Part shown: positions 11,375-22,265 of the stretch, piece by piece
Layout: each line of letters starts with the position of its first letter
Position numbering within the stretch: position 1 is the stretch's first letter
NCBI GenBank assembly: GCA_026874595.1
Contig: CM049310.1
Location: 79,043,056-79,107,055, forward strand
From: Sipunculus nudus
Lineage: Eukaryota > Annelida > Sipuncula > Golfingiida > Sipunculidae
DNA: 64,000 nucleotides
Reading direction: 5' to 3'
The notes under the pieces: model-generated
The model's database searches: none
What the model saw: the letters and a program-made list of their open reading frames with translations, nothing else
What the model was told of the DNA's origin: nothing
Program-made: the position numbers and the translations under genes

Positions 11375-12363
11375 TTGAGACTCCAGCGGAAGGCGCCAAC
11401 ATGGATGCCCATTGGTCGGTCATAATTGAAGGTGAGACGGTCAATGCCATCTACAAACGGCTGTAGGATTGCATTAGGGTGTTTGTTGAGCGAGTCAAGA
11501 ATCGGTTCCAGCCAACCGGTGTTAACCTCCGTGTGTGCGTCATGGAAGACGATAACCTCACCGGTTGACATGTGACAGCCGCGCATGCGCGCTCTGATAA
11601 GACCCTCACGTTCCTTGTTGCGAACAAGTATCACTTTGGGGAGGAGTTTGACATATCGATCCAATGGTTCTCCCAAGTTCTCGTACTGACTAAAGTCATC
11701 AACAAGAATAATTTCTGCCAATAGATGTTCAGGAGTTCTGGATAGTACGCTGTGCACGCCCCGAATGATAACCGACAGAGCCTCGTTGTAGAATGGTATA
11801 ACTACTGTAGCGTTTGGCAGTTTGCGATAGTCGTATTTAATATTTTTACATTTATCCGGCCTGGTGTCAGGAATTGACCTGTCCATGGACAAGTGGTCAC
11901 TAAGCGTCACGTTAATATTATATCGACTGTCATCTGGTCTTATCTGGTTTTTCAGAATCTCTTTTTGTACCCCGAGAAGTGATTTTTTCTTTGCATCTTT
12001 TAGTGGCATTGGTAATGATCCATCGGGTTCTCGTATCCAGTAACTTTCGTCGTGCCGGGCTTCGTGGGGCTGCAGTGCAGGGGGTTCTTCCCTTGGTGCA
12101 ATCATGGGGTTCTTAGGTGCTAAAACTATTTTCCTGCCGTTGTTTGACTGTTTATCGCCCGGTCTGACCGGGGTCTCTTGGGTAAACTCTTTGTGGTAAC
12201 GCTTGTTTATGGGTATGTCAGTGTCAGGGCCACGCTGGATGTGTAAGAACAAAACTAAGGCCGCCCCTACACCCAGCCAAAGCAGCAGTGGTTTTCTTCT
12301 TCTTCCAATGAGCAATGAATACATGTCGAAGTAGTAGGCTCGTTTACCAACACGAATTAACAT
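11375..12363 (-). CDS. GALNT: polypeptide N-acetylgalactosaminyltransferase, first coding exon (partial gene)
   Basis: Pp-GalNAc-transferases move GalNAc from UDP-GalNAc to Ser/Thr of proteins in the Golgi, starting mucin-type O-glycans. The 329 full codons here give a type II membrane topology: a basic cytoplasmic tail (RRRK at 21-24), one hydrophobic segment at about 25-42, a stem to about residue 165, then a GT-A fold. Visible family motifs are SDHLSMDRSIPDTRPDKC (155-172), VVIPFYNEALSVI (187-199), EIILVDDFS (217-225), EGLIRARMRG (253-262) and the metal-binding DxH as D275-A276-H277 in HDAHTEVNTGWLEP. The start is supported by an in-frame TAG 18 nt upstream; Met14 (MYSLL) is an alternative. 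The exon ends in codon 330 (AA|G) at a consensus donor, GTAAGT. The rest of the catalytic domain and the ricin-type lectin domain are missing and must lie on exons to the left. Oddities are HTE where most family members have HCE, and the divergent block FVDGIDRLTFNYD. The paralogue is not assignable. Confidence 0.93.
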
Positions 12364-13370
12364 CCTTTCTAATGGATACTATGATAAGACTATGGCGAGC
12401 GTAGTTGTCGCTCATGTAATGTTGGGCCTGCACGCTTACCTGTCTCTCCGCGAAGACGAAAATACCCACGCCAAATATTTGGCCGCTCAGGGGTCTAATT
12501 TCAGCAGTTGGCCATCCTTATTGTCTTTATAAACAGCAGGAATTCTTATATGTCCGGCACGATGGTCAAAGCCTCCCGAAGACCCCGGCAAGCGGAAGCC
12601 ACGTAGCGCGACCTTTTATTGAGTCTTAACATGCTCTGTGGAGGCGAGACGATTCGCTTCGTTGGTCTCTCTGTCCCATTTGCGTACCCAGGCCCGTGCA
12701 AATATACTGGCCGGGCGTGAGCCGCATAATAGGAGGAATACATAGACCCAGTCAAGCGACTGTATGTCTGAAAAACCCACAGAGAGAATGAATGAAGCGA
12801 GGCAGACATGTGTCGAGTGCACCCAGCAATCAAACCCTTTACTCAAAAAATTCTCGGACTACTTGGTACATATGAATCAACCTTGCAGGTGTTTCACTTA
12901 AGTTTAACTTTTCAGTGTCCTTTACGTGTAAATATCCGTGTTCTTAAGCGACGAGATTTATTTTGAATAAATCTGGACAGAGATCAGCGACAAGTTGCAT
13001 TGAATTCGCGTGACCTGGATTATGTCAGTGAGCGTTCGATCTCACCGTTATATATTATTATATCGGTCCCCCAAAATTTTAATCGCTTGCTGAATGACGT
13101 TAAACGTCATTCATTCGGAATATTTCATATGGAAACTTAATTAATATTGTTCCTATGATGGTTCAATCATCATAGTTTAATCGTCTCTTAATAATAGATG
13201 ATATTGTACATTTTAATGAAATTTACATTTTATTTATATAAAATTTGGACAAAAACTTGAAATTATTATGGACATATTATAGGACATACCATTCTGGACA
13301 TACCTATGTTGAAGCACTCGTAACGGTCTCGGACGAAGGACCAGGGGCGTCAATAAAGGGGGTGGGGGCG
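12364..13370. other. 5' flank of GALNT gene
   Basis: GC content is higher from about 12380 to 12850 than in the surroundings, and open frames there have no recognisable domain. A 5'UTR and promoter should be here. No TATA box can be placed with confidence. Confidence 0.4.
13092..13112. promoter_or_regulatory. CRE-like perfect palindrome upstream of GALNT
   Basis: Ten-base arms GAATGACGTT and AACGTCATTC are separated by one A. The arms hold TGACGT and ACGTCA, the half-sites bound by CREB/ATF bZIP factors, but spaced more widely than in the canonical 8-bp CRE. It lies about 730 bp upstream of the GALNT start codon. A second inverted repeat, CTATGATG-N7-CATCATAG, is at 13153-13175. The regulatory role is inference. 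Confidence 0.35.
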
Positions 13371-13374
13371 GGAT

Positions 13375-13500
13375 TGGGGTGGGGGTGGGGGTCAATGTAA
13401 CCACCCCCCTGCTATTCAGAAAATAATTTAAATATACTGGATATGATATATATAAGTAATCAGAATTATAGACTTTGGTCCCATTTCTGAATTTATCATG
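13375..13500 (-). repeat. dispersed repeat, copy 2 (inverted)
   Basis: Reverse-complement relative of 2220-2335. It has the same order of TCTATAATTCT, CATATCCAGTATAT and TTACATTGACCCCC, next to a G-rich tract at about 13355-13392. Confidence 0.6.
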
Positions 13501-13614
13501 AAATATTATATATCTATACCTGATTCAGAATTTACCTATACTGGAAACATATACCTTTTTTTAAATCTTATATTTAATCTTATATGTAATTCATTTGAAA
13601 TGTGTCACCCAGAC

Positions 13615-13617
<3 letters not shown>

Positions 13618-13675
<58 letters not shown>

Positions 13676-13678
13676 CAT
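13618..13678. repeat. (AT)n microsatellite
   Basis: About 53 bp of AT followed by ACATACAT. Confidence 0.95.
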
Positions 13679-14049
13679 AAATTTGACAACCCACGCCTGC
13701 GAGTCATCCCCTCCCCCATTCTTGAAGATAAATCGACGCTTGGACTATACATAAGATATAAAGCAGACTGCATCGCATAATATCCCCAGAAACTGTAGTG
13801 TATATATTGATCTTCGGCCGTTGAGATGACGGGTCAACTTAGGCTAAAGTACTTTGTTGTGCAGACACTTGATCACGAGACAAATTTCAGGCATGTTTGT
13901 TCACATTTCGATACACAGGAGAAGATAGGGCAAATAATCCGTTTCATATAAACATACAAAACAAGATCAGAAGATATGTACAAGACTTATAGATATTTTT
14001 TAAATATTGTTTTTGGTTAACCGCCTCAATCTTTTTCACTGTTAGCTTA

Positions 14050-14590
14050 ACTGCAGAATTCCATTCCGATTTCAGGCTAAGTGACAGGGCAGTATTACAC
14101 GGTTCCTCTCATGTTTATAGCCTACGTCCGTCAATGACGGGACGTCTTATGGTTTGCCACAGTCCGTCCGAAAACTTGTAGAGTCGCCGCGATAACTTAT
14201 TTTACCAGGGCTTTGATGGATTTTCACGAAACTCGCCAAAACTACTCACCAATAGATTATCTCGCTCGAGTTCGATTATGGGCAAAATCCATGCAAATTT
14301 AATAAGGTCAGAGGTCACTAGACTACATTGTGGTGTCGCCACGATAACTCTACGAGGAATATAATGGATTTTGATATAATATCTAATCTAAGTTCTATTT
14401 CCAGCAAAATCCATGCACATTTAATGAGTTCAAAGGTCACCACACCTTGGTGGCTCACCCCGACTTACCAAAAATCTGATTTATTTTCATATAACTCATG
14501 ATGAGTATTAACCAATACAGTTTCTCACCTTACTCACGATCTCCCGGCTTTGAGTCCTGTGCCCTACCTCGAAGCCTCAGAAGTCGGTTA
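14050..14590 (-). mobile_element. SINE copy 3, interrupted
   Basis: On the minus strand the tRNA-like head (CACAGGACTCAAAGCCGGGA, GATCGTGAGT) lies at about 14585-14528 and the tail block (ACTGCCCTGTCAC, GGAATGGAATTC) at about 14110-14050. The middle (about 14120-14510) does not match the SINE body at 4441 or 19101. Instead it has GTCCGTCCG and repeated 'CAAAATCCATGCA' plus 'AAGGTCA' blocks, so another repeat appears to have inserted. Confidence 0.55.
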
Positions 14591-15914
14591 CGTGAGGATT
14601 TATTACAGACTTAGGAGAAGATTGTCGATAAGATAACATAAGGAAATGACTTCATAAGGAAAGTAAAGAAAGCAATCAACTAAAAGATGACTTACTAAAT
14701 CTCAAATTCACCTCGTTAATGCATTGTTTTGGTTCTGTGTGTGATTAAAAACACTGTCCACATTTACCGGTTTACATCCCTGCGCAACCAGAGTTGCGAT
14801 ATGCATGAAAGAAGAAACACTGGTTTAAAACTTGAAAATCTTGATTCATCCGTGGTATGCTAATGTTTTGAACCACTGAACGCACCCGATCCAAGCTTTC
14901 TCAAACGCGTGTGCAGGAGTCAGCAAAGGATTTAAGAAGGAAACATTGCCAGATACCATAATATTCGGACAAGGAAAACATATATTTCAAGAATATTTAA
15001 CATGCCTGATATGTGAATAGGTCCCTTTAACTATTTCCCTAAACCTAATTCACAGCTGAGATTATGTGCAACAATTGTAGATTATGTACATCATCAACAA
15101 TTATTTTTCACAGCTGAATATGTGTCAGCTAATTACGCCATTTCTTCTAACTGACATACTAGAGTCCACAACAAGTGTACCAGCGTAAAGTTAGGCTTGC
15201 CAGACCAATATGAATGCTTAGAGAGTCGGGGATTCATGGCTAATCAAAAAGACGAGATAATCTGTCCTCCCTGTACTTGCCTATGAATAAAATCATGCAT
15301 CTCTTGACGGTTCTCCTGGATATGACAACCATTCACTGATTAAAAGTTTTTGACCATTTTCTACAAACAGTATTTAAGTCAATAACCCCATCTTAAGAGG
15401 AATATTTCTCACAAACCACCGGGAAAATAAACTTTCCAATTAGGCACGTGTTTGAAAACATCTAATCTAAAATGTGTTTTTTTTAAATTTTTACCTAAAC
15501 TCTAAATTAAACCAAGATTATTTGCCATACTTATATCTTAAGAAATAAAGATTAATCATATTTTGTAATAAACGCAACAAATTCTACTGAATGTTTTAAG
15601 TTTTAAATGCTGTTAAGTAACAGGTCGTACATCCATGACACCGGGTGCTTATTGTGCAATCCCTCCATACTGGTTGTCCTCATTGAATGATGCAATGTAA
15701 GAGAAATCTACAATTTTGCGTATTAATACTAATTTTTTAAATGTTTGATAATATACATAAAAAATGAAGGTTCTAAACGGGATAATTTAATGCAAATGAA
15801 ACTCTAATAAAATTCATTACGATACAGAATGATTTTTTAACAGCCCTAAGGCCTTCTAATTTAAACCACCAGCAGTAATGTGTTTGTGAAATAAAAATGT
15901 GTGTGTACTTACGT
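14591..15914. other. no gene recognised
   Basis: AT-rich intergenic sequence. A lone 'AATAGGTCCCTTTAA' near 15018 resembles an end of the MITE family seen at 18551. Nothing else is supported. Confidence 0.4.
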
Positions 15915-16109
15915 TGTGGATATAAATAGCCATCATGGCAAAATCCCCTATTTCTAAAACCAATCCAAACTTTCTTATAAATTCATATTAGAACCATTAA
16001 GTCTACATTATTGTAAATCTGGTCCAGTGTTCTTTCTGACATTTTGATTCATTTTCATTTAATATTTTAACATTTATTTGTTTTTTAAATTTAAACATTA
16101 CGCTATTTT

Positions 16110-16329
16110 AAGCACCCGCGGTTACAGCAAGCCACCTTTAAGTAGGCTTATGTTAAACTACATAACAATATCTAGTTAACACAAAAAATTTTAAATTTTC
16201 ATTTGTAAGAAGAATTAATTTTTTAACTAATACACACACAGTAGAAGAAAATCAAAAATAATCTTTGAGATATTGTCATATAATTTAATGTTAATCCACT
16301 AAAAATGACTTACTGTTACTGGGTGCTTA
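16110..16329. mobile_element. palindromic MITE, 'AGCACCCAGTAACAG' family, copy 2
   Basis: The left end AAGCACCCGCGGTTACAGCA is degraded and the right end ACTTACTGTTACTGGGTGCT is intact. The position relative to the outer composite end is the same as in copy 1. Confidence 0.7.
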
Positions 16330-16359
16330 AAATAGTGTACCTTTTGAAATTTAAATTAT

Positions 16360-17565
16360 TGTATTAGCCAAAACAAAGTGTTGTGGATACTATGTTTTTG
16401 ACCGGGTACAACCGCCGCCGCGTTTGTTTCCAGAGAACTCCTCTGAAACCCTTAGACCAATCTTTCCAAAATTTGGCATGATTATTCGCTCACCTGCAAT
16501 CCTTTATGTGCAGATTGAATCTGGGTGTCTTTGTGATAACAGCCCATATCTCAGAAGTGGTCGAATGTATTGAGCTGAAATTTTGCATGTCAATAGATCT
16601 TGGATCTCTCAGTCTCATACTTATGATTAGTGGCGCCACCTATAAACGTTTTTGCGTGGCGTCCATCCATACATTTGCCATCTGTTCGTCTTAGTGATTG
16701 GTTCAATGTATTGGGCTGAATTCTGTATTCCATAGATCTTGGATACCTTCATTTCGTACTTACGACTGGAATCGCCCTCTGCAAATATTTTCGCGTGAAA
16801 ATTGTTCATATCTCATGAATGGTTCAATGTATGGTTGCATGTCCATCCATCTTGCAGGGAATTCTCGTAGAGCAGAAGGTGGCGCGACTTACCTTCCCGT
16901 TTTCGTAGAATAAATTAATGCCCTTTTCTCAGGAGTGGTTTGTTGTTTTGGGCTGAAATTGCGCATGTCCATAGACCTTGGACACCTCCATCTCGTACCA
17001 AAGACTGTTGGCGCCATCTGCAAAAGTTATTGCGTGGCATTCTTCCTTGCGTTGGCTTTGTGTAAAAATTGCTCATATCTCAGGAGTTGTTAAATTTATT
17101 GGCATTAAATTTGGCATGTCCACCTATCTTGGAAAGTGTTCTCGTAGACCAGACAGGTGGCGCAACCTACTCCTGGTTTTCGTAGAATATATTGATGCCC
17201 TTTCCTCAGGAGTGGTTAGCCGTATTGGTCTGAAATTGTGCAAATTCATAGATCTTGATAACTCCATCTCGTATTCAAGACTTATGATTATTGTGCATGT
17301 TCATAGAACTTGGATACCTCCATCTCGTATTCAAGACTGCTGGCGCCATCTGCAGTTGTTTTCGCGTGTCGTCCGTTTGCTTTGGTTAAAATTATATCTC
17401 ATATCATATGTAAGGAGTGGATGAATGTATAAGCCCGAAATTTTGCATGTTTATCCGCCTTGGATAGTTCTGTTGTAGACCAGACAGGTGGCGCCACCTG
17501 CGCTCTAGTTTTATAGAATACATTGGTGCACTTTTCTCAGCAGTGGATTGGTGTCTCGGCCTGAA
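16360..17565 (+). mobile_element. Helentron/HINE-like family 1, degenerate copy H6
   Basis: Starts TTGTATTAGCCAAAAC and folds with GTTGTGGATAC, then ATGTTTTTGACCGGGT, as in the copy at 54164. The interior has diverged units with 'CTCAGGAGTGGTT', 'CTTGGATACCTCCATCTCGT' and GGTGGCGCCACC-type cores at about 16630, 17157 and 17488. No CTAG 3' terminus or hairpin is found before the host element resumes at about 17565, so the right limit is approximate. Confidence 0.55.
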
Positions 17566-17640
17566 TTTAACACAACGTTTGGATTGATATCAGATATGGG
17601 TTTTCTTTTGCCAGCTCTGCCAAATTAAGACGGAAAAAGA

Positions 17641-18550
17641 GTCGTGTAAAAGTGATGATTTTCGATATAGAAATTTAAGTGTTTGACTTATTAATTTACA
17701 CTTGATCTTGCAAGATACAAAGTAACGTGGTCACAATAAATGTAAATATTATCCAATGGCGAAGTGACATTATATCCTGCCAACCAGACGGTCGTCTAAC
17801 CGTGAAACTGTTGGTGTTGCAAATTCTTGGTCACGATTCAATGACCCAATAATGCACCGAACAGTAAATAATGAATAGAATGCGAGACGCATGCAGGCTA
17901 TAAAAGTTCAAGGCCAGAGACCGGGTCCCATTAACTACCGACGGTTGATGTGTCTAAAGTCCAGGAAAGCGTAAAGGTGTAAAACATTTTCAAGACTTCA
18001 AGGCCTTAATTGAAATTCTAGGAAGGACTTACAGTTCATATTTTTATTGTATCGACTTTCTTAACCCTCTTTTTATTTTATATGCATTGAATATATAAAT
18101 AGAGTAAAAAAAGAGCCCGCCAATATAAGAGCAGTCAATTATTCAATTTACTATTCAAGTGATTTGAAAATTAAGTTCTCTCACTGGGTGCGAGGCTACA
18201 TACACTCTTGCATGAAGATCATGGTCAGGTTGGCTACCATAATTTACAGGCTAAAGTCGACCTTTGACCTTCGCGCGAATGGCAGAAATGTCTCATTTTC
18301 AATACTGGGACTGTCACGTGGTGAATTGATACCAGTTACACATGAAAATATAAGATAAGGAAATGCATCAAGTTAATGAATGTTCAAGTAAACCACTTAT
18401 TTAATAGAATTTAGACATACAAATATATATAAATAATCGGTCATGAACCTGAACTAAAAATTAGTCCCGTAAGTTTGCTGTTTTAATATATATTACATTT
18501 TACTTGTTGTACTTGCATGATTACCATCAATACATGTCAGTATGCTTTAG
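17641..18550. other. no gene recognised
   Basis: Intergenic sequence with no supported feature. Confidence 0.4.
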
Positions 18551-18986
18551 TTTAAAGGGACCTAATCACCTATCAGACCTACTAAAGCTAATCTCTTGGA
18601 GCTTTTATAAAAATAAGCCAGAAAACATGGATATAACCGCACACAGGCTGCTTGTTTTGTTTTTATCAACGTGTTTATAATATGTGGGGGGCCGCTAAAT
18701 AAACAAAACTACATCAAGGGCATCTGGTGGCAAGTTAGATAAGCCAAAGCTTTGCAAATGGCCTTTTGCAACAAGTGACCTTTCTATCTCCGCATATATA
18801 CAACATATTTTCCCCGTTGCTGTGTTTACAAACGTGTTGTTGATAAACAGGTTCATACATCCTTCACGGAGGCATTATAAGAATTTTTCATTACTATAAT
18901 TACCCTTAGATCATTAATATATACACAGAGGATGCCAGGAATCACTGAAAGTATTTTTCAAAAGGTTGGTAAATGGGCAGCTTTAA
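18551..18986 (+). mobile_element. MITE, 'TTTAAAGGGACC' family, copy 1
   Basis: Starts TTTAAAGGGACCTAATCACC. The right end GGTAAATGGGCAGCTTTAA is a decayed inverse of it; the 39-kb copy keeps a better right end, GATAGGTGATTAGC. Internal landmarks are GCTTGTTTTGTTT, GCAACAAGTGACCTTTC and ACACAGAGGATGCCAGG. Relatives: 31904-32354 (inverted) and 38880-39212. Confidence 0.75.
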
Positions 18987-19100
18987 TTGAGGAGTACATG
19001 TGTTAAACTTTTAAAGTTTTAGCCATACTTTTGTAATAATGCCAAAATCAATCTACCATTTCTATAGGCTGATGTGCTACATAAAACGATCTTTCACGGG

Positions 19101-19530
19101 TTTCTGTGACTCGGGTTAGCACAGGACTCAAAACCGGGAGATCGTTAGTTCTAATATCAGGCGGACGGTGATCATGAGATTTTATGTCAAGTCAGCTTCC
19201 AACCAGGTTGAGTGCATGATCTGCAGACTTAATGGGAAGGCCGTGTCCAACGGTCGTGTTTCACTTAAAAACGAGGTCGGGGGTTTCTCGGTGGTATGAC
19301 CCAGCAATGGGGGTGATTACTCACCCAGGGCCCTCAGGTCCAGTAGTCAACGGGCCTGGTTAATACCAGGATTATAAGATGAGAGTAAGCGTGTACGTGA
19401 CACTGCCCTGTAACGTAATTCCGAAACCGGAATGGAATTCTGCAGGTGTACATATACCAGTACTGAAAAAACGGTGGCGCTTATCGAAACAAAAATCTTT
19501 GTGTATGTCTACAGCATAATACAAAGCCCG
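19101..19530 (+). mobile_element. SINE copy 2
   Basis: Head TAGCACAGGACTCAAAACCG then GGGAGATCGT; body GGGAAGGCCGTGTCCAACGG, ATGACCCAGCAATGGG; tail ACACTGCCCTG, GGAATGGAATTCTGC. Same block order as 4441-4860. Confidence 0.75.
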
Positions 19531-19584
19531 CCAGAAGTGCACACATATTAAAAACACAATTTTACGGACACATTTAGCTCAGGG

Positions 19585-19665
19585 GAAATATTGGGTCGAT
19601 CCCGGTTTCGAACTCATGCCGTTGGCGCACATGTCCGTCGTTCCAACCGCTTCGCTACAAAAACA
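19585..19665 (-). mobile_element. tRNA-derived SINE head with Pol III boxes
   Basis: On the minus strand TAGCGAAGCGG (19657-19647) fits the internal A box, and GTTCGAAAC (19613-19605) fits the B box, 34 nt apart. The sequence between does not fold into a tRNA anticodon arm. This is therefore a tRNA-like SINE head or a tRNA relic rather than a functional tRNA gene. The body was not delimited. Confidence 0.5.
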
Positions 19666-20943
19666 AGATAAACTAGTGAGTCAGTACGGTCCGATTTTAT
19701 GTACATCCCTTAAAAATATACATGTTCTTTTATATATTTTAGATCTTTTCTATCAAGGTCTGTGCCAAAAGCGTTTGAAATCCAGAAACATTTTTTTTTT
19801 ATATTTAAGAAACCATAGCATTAATGAAAATTCAGAATGGGTTTAAAAAGTTTTCTTTTTTTTGCAAACAATTAAATCTGATAACTATTAGTATGGAATC
19901 AATGATTTTTTTAATTCAGATTATCTTATGAGAATTTAAGAAATAATGCCCCACGGATAGATCGCTAACTATAACTGTTTGCAAACGAAAGAATACAAAA
20001 TTGAAATTTTATGTAAAAATATATCATCTTTTAAAATTTATTTTGATAATATAATTTTTACTAAACTTCGTTTGCCTTCACTTATTCTGCCTATATCTAA
20101 TGCAAGTGACTTTACATTTTGAATGTTCCTTGTTAACCTTCCTGAATTCGGATCATGTGCCGGATCTTCAAAACATCTAATCGATTCTTCACTTGTCCAT
20201 TCCCGAAATGTCCTGATTACAATTATTGCGTGAGTTAATTTGTGAACAAACACACAAACATACATACACACACACCCACACGAACGTTGATAAACGCAAA
20301 TTAGTAAAAAATATAATATAGCCCGCCAGCACTTATTTTAAAAAAAAGTGCCTTTGAAACATACATTTCTTTTAGCCTTAGGCGTTATTTTTCGATATCG
20401 ATATTATCGTTATCAATCGCTTTTAGAAACTTCCGTCATATTACATTTTTTTGTGTATAACTGTTTTTAATGTATGTTTAGGTGTTACTGTAATTATTAT
20501 AACCAAAAGCACATGATCAATGAACCAATAAAATAAGTTTAATACTTGGCAATTTCATATATATACGGGGGAAACAGCGGCTTGACCAGGTATAAAATGC
20601 AACCCTTCAGTTGCTTCATGTTAGGTCATCTTGTCCAAAATAATTATTTTGTACTCGGCATTCTTGCTACTTTCAAATTATATGTGATATTTGGTAAGTA
20701 ATATTACCTATTAATTATTCATTTTACTTTGTCCGTCAAATGTCTCGTCCTGGACAGCTAAATTCCTCATTACTCTCTGTACTGTTAGTGTCTTGGAAGT
20801 GACATTCGCAGATTCAGGACTTAATCCTACATTTCATTAGGTTTGATCATGCAAATATGATATTTTTTCATTTATTAATCTTGTACAACTGATATTTCTA
20901 ATTGAAATTAAAACAATACTATGTTGTGTGGAATTATTGTAAG

Positions 20944-21008
<65 letters not shown>

Positions 21009-21700
21009 TTTCACAGACATGTCGCACGGAGCAAGTGTATATGGAATAGCAACAAAAACACAAAGAGAATTTGCAATATATGGCATGTGTAGATAAAGAA
21101 ACAACTTCAAGGGTTCTCTTATTAAATGTAACCTTACCTATATACTGAATGATGAATTACAGGGCATCAGTATACGCACGGCCTAAAAAATTAACGTGTT
21201 CGTTTACAGTTTGGCAGGTAATACATCCCCGGGCAATGGAGGTCAAGCTCCGCCGGTATATGAATTACGCCAATAATGTCGAGAACGTAACCTCACGTTA
21301 CATCAAAGGCGCTGCGTCTTTTGATAATGAATTAAAAAGGGAAACTATAATTATCTGTGGTTAGGAACTGAGGGCTTTATTTAAGAATCTTTTCTTATGT
21401 TTTATTTCTTTCCCTTTGACAGATATACAGCACATTTACATCATGCTAAGCAAAATAAACTCTTCCACCGTTTTCCTTTGATCTCCCCATTTCGCCCGCG
21501 GCGATTCTCACATTGCCTGCTAGCCCCTTCTCGCCACAAGGTCAAGATCGGAGCTAGGTAATTTATGCGTTCATTTTAGAAAATCTTTCGATATGCTTCT
21601 TGCTGCGCCATGTTGACTCTGTAAAACCAATATCAAAGATGACGGATTGGTCAAAATAGCATCTAAATAAAAAGCATTACCATGAAAAGGAGTGTTAAAA
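19666..21700. other. intergenic, one AT tract, no gene
   Basis: Apart from the AT microsatellite at 20950-21006 I see no supported feature. Confidence 0.4.
20950..21006. repeat. (AT)n microsatellite
   Basis: About 57 bp of pure AT. Confidence 0.95.
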
Positions 21701-21759
21701 CTGAAACGGGCATTTCACCATTTGAAGTTTTCACTTTGTTTGGTCAGCGGTGTATGTTA

Positions 21760-22265
21760 AGGCAGCCATGGGGACTGTAATATAACAGCTTGTCCTGAAC
21801 AAGCCACAGTATTATGGTAATAGCTTGCCTTGAACAAAAAATTACATCACGACAGGCATGCGGTTAACACTTTATCCTGAAGTTGAAAACGGTAAATTTG
21901 CAGGCTGGGTGGTAACTAGTTTAAGAAACGGTATGTAGGAAAGCATTCGGCAAAAAGCGTGTCCTAGAAACTACACGAATACCAAGTGTGCGGTAAACAG
22001 TCTGTCCTGAAAAATAAACTGTACGGTGGAAGCATGCAGTAAAGAGCCTCTGTTGAACAAAATAACAGTGTATAATTGCCAGTATGTTCGTGAAAAGCAC
22101 GAACTTGACAGAAACGGTTTATAGCAATTTTTTATTTGGACCGCTTGACCACATATCAAGAAACAGTTTACAGGAATGTATATTAGGACCGTTTGACCAC
22201 AGATCAAGAAAAAAGTTGACAGAAATACTTATTGGTATCGTACCGCTTGACAACGAGTTTAACAG
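21760..22265. repeat. degenerate about 50-60-bp tandem repeat
   Basis: Recurring blocks of the type 'CTTGAACAA', '(T/G)CATGCGGTAA', 'GTCCTGAA' and 'GGACCG(C/T)TTGACCACA' 'ATCAAGAA' 'AGTTTACAG' recur at roughly 50-60 bp. Divergence is high; units cannot be counted reliably by eye. Confidence 0.45.

Larger units (their letters stand above)
15915..17640. mobile_element. composite element 2 with inverted ends
   Basis: Same outer ends as 6525-9410: left about 15930-15975 (GGCAAAATCCCCTATTTC, TAAAACCAATCC) and right about 17570-17640 (GGATTGATATCAGATATGGG then a TTGCCAGCTCTGCC block). The inner palindromic MITE is at about 16110-16329 and a degenerate Helentron-like copy starts at 16360. Confidence 0.55.

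Noticed and set aside
12546-12846. 95- and 76-codon minus-strand frames upstream of GALNT
   Set aside because: Overlapping frames in GC-richer flank with no domain, and no splice joining them to the GALNT exon in frame; GALNT already has an upstream in-frame stop.
19585-19665. Functional tRNA gene
   Set aside because: A and B boxes fit, but no acceptor stem or anticodon arm can be drawn; better explained as a SINE head.
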